From Alphaproteobacteria bacterium (GTDB lineage: Bacteria; Myxococcota_A; UBA796; GCA-2862545): a stretch of DNA of 64,000 nucleotides. Of the stretch, positions 62,101 to 64,000 are shown piece after piece. The translations under genes and the position numbers were made by a program. The DNA is taken from contig JACKET010000019.1 of the NCBI GenBank assembly GCA_020632875.1, positions 77,908 to 141,907 of the forward strand, read 5' to 3'. The notes beneath the pieces are model-generated. The model ran no database searches. It saw only the letters and a list, made by a program, of their open reading frames with translations, and was not told where the DNA came from. Positions within the stretch are counted from its first letter, which is position 1. Each line of letters begins with the position of its first letter.

Positions 62101-64000
62101 CGTCGTTGTCGAACCCGTCGTTGCACAGGGTGAAGTTGCCCTCGAACCCACCGAACGGAGCACAGTCGACGTCGCCCGAGTCGGTACCGCCGGTGCAGTC
62201 GTTGTTGATGCCGTCGGTGCAGTCCGCGAAGCCGGCGTTGCTCGCCTCTTGCGTGTTGCCCGGGAACGCGCTGGCGGCGCTGTCGTTGCAGTCGTTCGGG
62301 AGCGCCGAGCCGATGCACGCAGAGAACTCGCAGTAGCCGTCGCCGTCGTTGTCCTCGAAGGGATCACACGTGGTGGACGCGGCGTCGATGCCCCCGAGAC
62401 AGTCGTTGTCCTTGCCGTCGTTGCACAGCGCGACGGTGTTCTCGGGGAGGTTGGGCGCCTCGGAGGAGTCGGCGTCGTCGCAGTCACCGCCGGACCCCTC
62501 GCCGATCACGCAGCTCGCGGCCTCGCAGAACCCGTCGCCGTCGTCGTCGTAGAACGGGTTGCAGTTCGCGTCGGCCGCGTCGATCTGGGAGTCGCCGTCG
62601 TTGTCGAAGCCGTCGTCGCAGTCGCCCGGGTCGTTCTCGTCGCCGTCGTACGGCGCGCAGTTCGGATCGGCCGGGTAGTCGGTGAGCCCGTCGCCGTCGT
62701 TGTCCTGGCCGTCGTGGCACAGCGCGTAGGTGTTCTCGACGCAGCCCGTGTCGGCGGAGTCGATGTTGCCGTCGCCGTCGTTGTCGAGGCCGTCGTTGCA
62801 GTCGGCCGTGCCGACCTCGGTGCCGTCGTAGGGCGTGCAGCCCGTGTCGTTCGGGTAGTCGGTCTGGCCGTCGCCGTCGTTGTCCTGGCCGTCGTGGCAC
62901 AGCGCGTAGGTGTTCTCGACGCAGTTCGGGTCGTTCGAGTCGACGAGCAGGTCGCCGTCGTTGTCTTCGCCGTCGTTGCAGTCGGCCGTGCCGGTCTCGG
63001 TGCCGTCGAAGGGCGCGCACTGGGCGTCGTTCGGGTAGTCGGCGCCGCTGTCGCAGTCGTTGTCCTTCGAGTCGTGGCACAGGCTGTAGGAGTCTTCGGG
63101 GTTGCCCGGATCCTCGGCGGGGTCGGCGTCGTCGCAGTCGCCGCCCAGGCTGCCGTCGGAGCAGGACGCCGCTTCGCAGTAGCCGTCGCCGTCGTCGTCG
63201 TAGAACGGGTCGCAGTCGGCATCGGCGTCGTCGGTGTTGCTGTCGCCGTCGTTGTCGACACCGTCGTTGCACCGCGCGGCCGTGTTCTCGGGACCGAAGA
63301 TGTTGCAGTCGGAGTCGGCGCCGTCGATGTTCCCGTCGCAGTCGTTGTCCTTGCTGTCGCCGCACAGCGGGATCGTGTTCTCGAGGTTGCCCGGATCCTC
63401 GGCGGGGTCGGTGTCGTCGCAGTCGCCCGGCAGGCCGGTCACGCAGTTCGTCGGGTCTTCGCAGTAGCCGTCGGAGTCGTTGTCGACCCACGGCGCGCAG
63501 TCGGGGTCGGCCGCGTCGGTGAGCCCGTCGGTGTCGTTGTCGGTGGAGTCGTTGCACAGGGCGAACGTGTTCTCGACGAGGGCGGCGCACTGGGGGTCGG
63601 CGGAGTCGACGAAGGTGTCGCAGTCGTTGTCGAACGTGTCGTTGCACAGGGGGAGCGTGTTCTCGGACGCGCCGGGGTTCGCCGTGGCGGCGGTGGGCTC
63701 GCAGTCGTCGTTCGTGGACGCCCAGTTGTCGGCGGGCGTGTCGCAGTCGGCCGCACCGGCCGCCGCCGTGCTCCCGTCGTCGCCGTAGCCGTCGGCATCC
63801 TGGTCGGGGTAGCAGTGGTCGACGAGATCGCAGTTCTCGTCGATGCCGTTCGCGACGATCTCGGTGTTCGTCGGGTACCGATCGGGATCGGCGTCGTCGC
63901 AGTCGGCCTCGCCGCCGCCGCCTTCGGCGCACTCGCCGTCGTTGTTGTTGTCGCGGAACCCGTTCTCGCAGAACCCGTCGTCGTCGTTGTCGATGTCGGG
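56183..64000 (-). CDS. Giant MopE-like / thrombospondin-3 repeat surface protein with MYXO-CTERM tag (5' end outside window)
   Basis: At least 2605 residues; the frame is open to the window edge, so the N-terminus is missing. Order from the visible 5' end: many Cys-containing repeats of the MopE/putative metal-binding type (DCDDADPAEDPGNPE, DNDCDG, LCNDGxDNDGDG), then from about 59.2 kb down to 56.5 kb TSP type-3 repeats (DSDGDGIPDxxDxDDD, DTDGDxIPDYLDxD), and finally a MYXO-CTERM-like end: CGCQTGTSG, a hydrophobic helix (VLAILGLLGL) and RRRRAA. Dozens of DxDxDG loops predict heavy Ca binding. The tag predicts outer-surface sorting. Most likely a large surface/adhesion or metal-binding protein. 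The VTG near 63442 is an internal GTG, not the start. Confidence 0.9.
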   Translation of the reverse strand, partial: PDIDNDDDGFCENGFRDNNNDGECAEGGGGEADCDDADPDRYPTNTEIVANGIDENCDLVDHCYPDQDADGYGDDGSTAAAGAADCDTPADNWASTNDDCEPTAATANPGASENTLPLCNDTFDNDCDTFVDSADPQCAALVENTFALCNDSTDNDTDGLTDAADPDCAPWVDNDSDGYCEDPTNCVTGLPGDCDDTDPAEDPGNLENTIPLCGDSKDNDCDGNIDGADSDCNIFGPENTAARCNDGVDNDGDSNTDDADADCDPFYDDDGDGYCEAASCSDGSLGGDCDDADPAEDPGNPEDSYSLCHDSKDNDCDSGADYPNDAQCAPFDGTETGTADCNDGEDNDGDLLVDSNDPNCVENTYALCHDGQDNDGDGQTDYPNDTGCTPYDGTEVGTADCNDGLDNDGDGNIDSADTGCVENTYALCHDGQDNDGDGLTDYPADPNCAPYDGDENDPGDCDDGFDNDGDSQIDAADANCNPFYDDDGDGFCEAASCVIGEGSGGDCDDADSSEAPNLPENTVALCNDGKDNDCLGGIDAASTTCDPFEDNDGDGYCEFSACIGSALPNDCNDSAASAFPGNTQEASNAGFADCTDGINNDCTGGTDSGDVDCAPFGGFEGNFTLCNDGFDNDGDSLIDYPNDPECAPFDGNENTFADCTDGFDNDGDGLIDTADSNCNPWRDNDGDGYCENATQCADASLPGDCNDLAAQEAPDHVENTFGLCSDGFDNDCSGDSDADDSACFNWVDNDNDGYCESGVNCVDGSMPNDCNDAQPGESPGLNEVTLGACQDGLDNDCDGNDDAADSGCNPWVDNDGDGNCENGTTCVDGSAPGDCNDAEAGEDPDNTENSLVLCDDGLNNDCANGVDEADPACAMWHDNDGDGYCEATNGCINGLLPNDCDDGSALRSPGNPENTFPLCNDNIDNDCGSDADQADPGCAQWADNDGDGYCEDATNCIDGLPTNDCDDTQPGESPGIAENTFGKCSDSLDNDCDGNTDPDDSNCNQWVDNDGDGQCESSSCVDGSPSSTPDCDDSDAAEFRQPAELTAVCNDGKDNDCDGNFDLADSDCGGIEDLDNDGYCPNGRDINNDGVCTNAAETSAQPDCEEGNPGRFPGNPEIVADNIDQNCDGADNCYLDADNDDFGINTVVTATTTDCATESGVSRFNNDCDDGENTTYPGAPEVEGDSVDQDCDNKDMCWRDNDNDNFGQNVRLNGLTLSCLLDAGRAPVNTDCDDAAPNNFPGNTEVCDYVDNNCVGGVDEPGPQVSYSTWYRDADGDTHGDVGDSRSTCDGAPLGYVASSDDCDDGDGINYPGNPEICDGQDNDCNGLDDSGNPGTDNWETDNDGDGQRECELDCDDTNPNRYNGNTEIPANNLDNDCNGRELCYIDTDQDTFGNQGGATQQSAQGAPAWACTATGLSPFNTDCNDTNPTINPAATEGIADNVDQNCDGIELCYRDADMDGHGIETGQTVNSPDLLCQRLQGESSIQDDCNDNDNTIYTGAPEILFDTIDQDCNGVDAVECFTDSDGDGVGVPVEFVGAGLDGDCLDAGESYSSADCNDGNPNIHPGFTVNLPPPTGTFSIAAATETCGDGVDSDCDGQNGPNWDDDGDGLTYNQETPLGLDDCDIDVDNDGLNDGIEVANGSNPSNADTDGDTITDNLEYTGGANPSPRNTDGDANPDYNDTDDDNDGVLTANEAPFGNTDNDSEPDYRDPDDDNDGIPTSVENWNGIMDARDDNTDGDALPDYRDPDDDNDGILTIIEEQFNNGRTIDWDGDTFPGHRDADSDNDGVDDGVEWVAAGQCPNQPATGGPCNFDSAGGPDIQDLDDDNDTILTIDEGDETVDTDNDNIPDYLDLDSDDDSVSDQVEAATACMNPKSTDTDGDTVPDGTEFGMGPGAGNTDSINLSPYYDTIIDPCDTDDDGDTVPTDQEVGRNTDALVNLTADLQAAEGTLGVFIGDDIPDYLDGDDDGDSVFTWFEDTNTNQDALDDDSDNDGIPDFRDLDDDGDYIESYFEEFFFTNRLDQDSDGDDVRDDIEWGCTLGICQGVFSKLAPRNTDAQANGGNGAFFCERNPQNPDASDLWIISEGNGDSFIDALDTDDDNDGLPTGFIPVGGFLPEFGNGVDTDGDNIPDYRDLDSDGDSFIDLDGDGIVDTLARPDACESFEDWDSDTIPNWIDANDFDGETGDPDGDNLVTALELELGTNPGVPDSDGDGVLDCQEIKPANFVHPDTSVTEICPSLAGDNNLTLDMWQTQGWVAPDTDGDGIPDALDTDDDGDAIPSRREVYQAVNPDGTLGVDFFCPNAPTQSRPVLEWRDPDGDTIFEHLYKCEVFDPLDPDNTAEYVVIDPDGVDRDGDGRPNRIDDDDDNDGFPTIDEDPNGNGDYFDLGVSYDDPNDDDTDGDGILQYLDANDFDGPVADADNDGMSNEVEDLICAALGLDAATCDLIKTDDDSDGDGIGDAYEVSDPNNPTDSDNDGIADLLDPDDDNDCIPTAEEGVGDEDGDGVPSHLDTDSDDDGISDDEEWFGEPTNECPPFDDTFPAALDDDCDGTADWIDFDNFDGPCAFDDGGGPPPDDKCGCQTGTSGAPAGVLAILGLLGLRRRRAA
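62641..63100 (-). repeat. 180-bp in-frame tandem repeats within the giant gene
   Basis: The sequence TGTCCTGGCCGTCGTGGCAC recurs exactly 180 bp apart (62701 and 62881), with a third, diverged copy at 63061. Each unit encodes 60 residues with two metal-binding motifs (CHDGQDNDGDG, then TDYPND). The in-register spacing indicates recent tandem duplication that preserves the frame. Confidence 0.8.

Overview
The window is very GC-rich bacterial DNA with tight operons (many ATGA or GTGA stop/start overlaps), frequent GTG/TTG starts and almost no AT-rich promoter-like stretches. It most likely comes from a myxobacterium-like organism (Myxococcota). The clearest marker is the giant cell-surface protein at the right end, whose C-terminus looks like a MYXO-CTERM sorting tag (Cys-Gly-Cys, hydrophobic helix, Arg cluster). 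Asp-rich lipoproteins, a TPR-Clp ATPase fusion, an OmpA protein with thrombospondin-3 repeats and a PfaD-type lipid synthase agree with this. No rRNA, tRNA or CRISPR array was seen.

Layout. 0-1.7 kb: hypothetical protein, nicotinamidase and pyrophosphatase. 1.7-3.2 kb: a non-coding repeat element. 3.2-15.3 kb: an epimerase, then a UbiE-like methyltransferase, a 2170-aa multidomain synthase (PfaD-like/KS/AT/ACP/KR/DH) and a type III polyketide synthase in one overlapping operon, then a DEAD-box helicase and a DHH phosphoesterase. 15.3-22.1 kb: two more copies of the repeat element separated by housekeeping genes, an aminopeptidase P, a kynureninase-like enzyme and an atypical SDR. 22.1-24.8 kb: a flavin monooxygenase and a 2-aminomuconate-semialdehyde-type dehydrogenase. 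24.8-26.4 kb: another repeat array. 26.5-29.1 kb: repeat-rich lipoprotein and OmpA protein. 29.1-34.3 kb: a tightly coupled operon of RidA deaminase, kynurenine formamidase, an asparaginase-II-like protein, both subunits of a 2-aminophenol 1,6-dioxygenase and a patatin. 34.3-38.7 kb: stand-alone PfaD, alpha/beta hydrolase, a GxxExxY nuclease-like gene and a fifth repeat array. 38.7-56.2 kb: msrB, asd, Mpo1-like protein, parC-parE, TPR-Clp, lipoproteins, epmB/efp/epmA (a complete EF-P beta-lysylation set) and an enoyl-CoA hydratase. 56.2-64 kb: the truncated giant metal-binding/TSP3 protein.

How the genes work together. Two catabolic segments (19.4-24.8 kb and 29.1-33.1 kb) together encode kynurenine formamidase, kynureninase, an extradiol dioxygenase for an ortho-aminophenol, the semialdehyde dehydrogenase and the 2-aminomuconate deaminase. 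That is most of a tryptophan-to-aminomuconate route, but it uses an AmnAB-type dioxygenase. The lipid operon couples a type I PUFA-synthase-like megaenzyme to a type III PKS and a methyltransferase, which suggests a long-chain phenolic or pyrone lipid.

The most unusual non-gene signal is a family of repeat elements. Three are bounded by near-perfect 47-bp inverted termini; one further terminus stands alone at the edge of the 24.8-26.4 kb array. Three loci carry long tandem arrays, and two of these (1.9-3.0 kb and 37.3-38.7 kb) are built from ~285-300 bp units containing long hairpins, in opposite orientation. The 37.3 kb array abuts the GxxExxY gene. Functions are inferred from sequence motifs read by eye; no database search was run.
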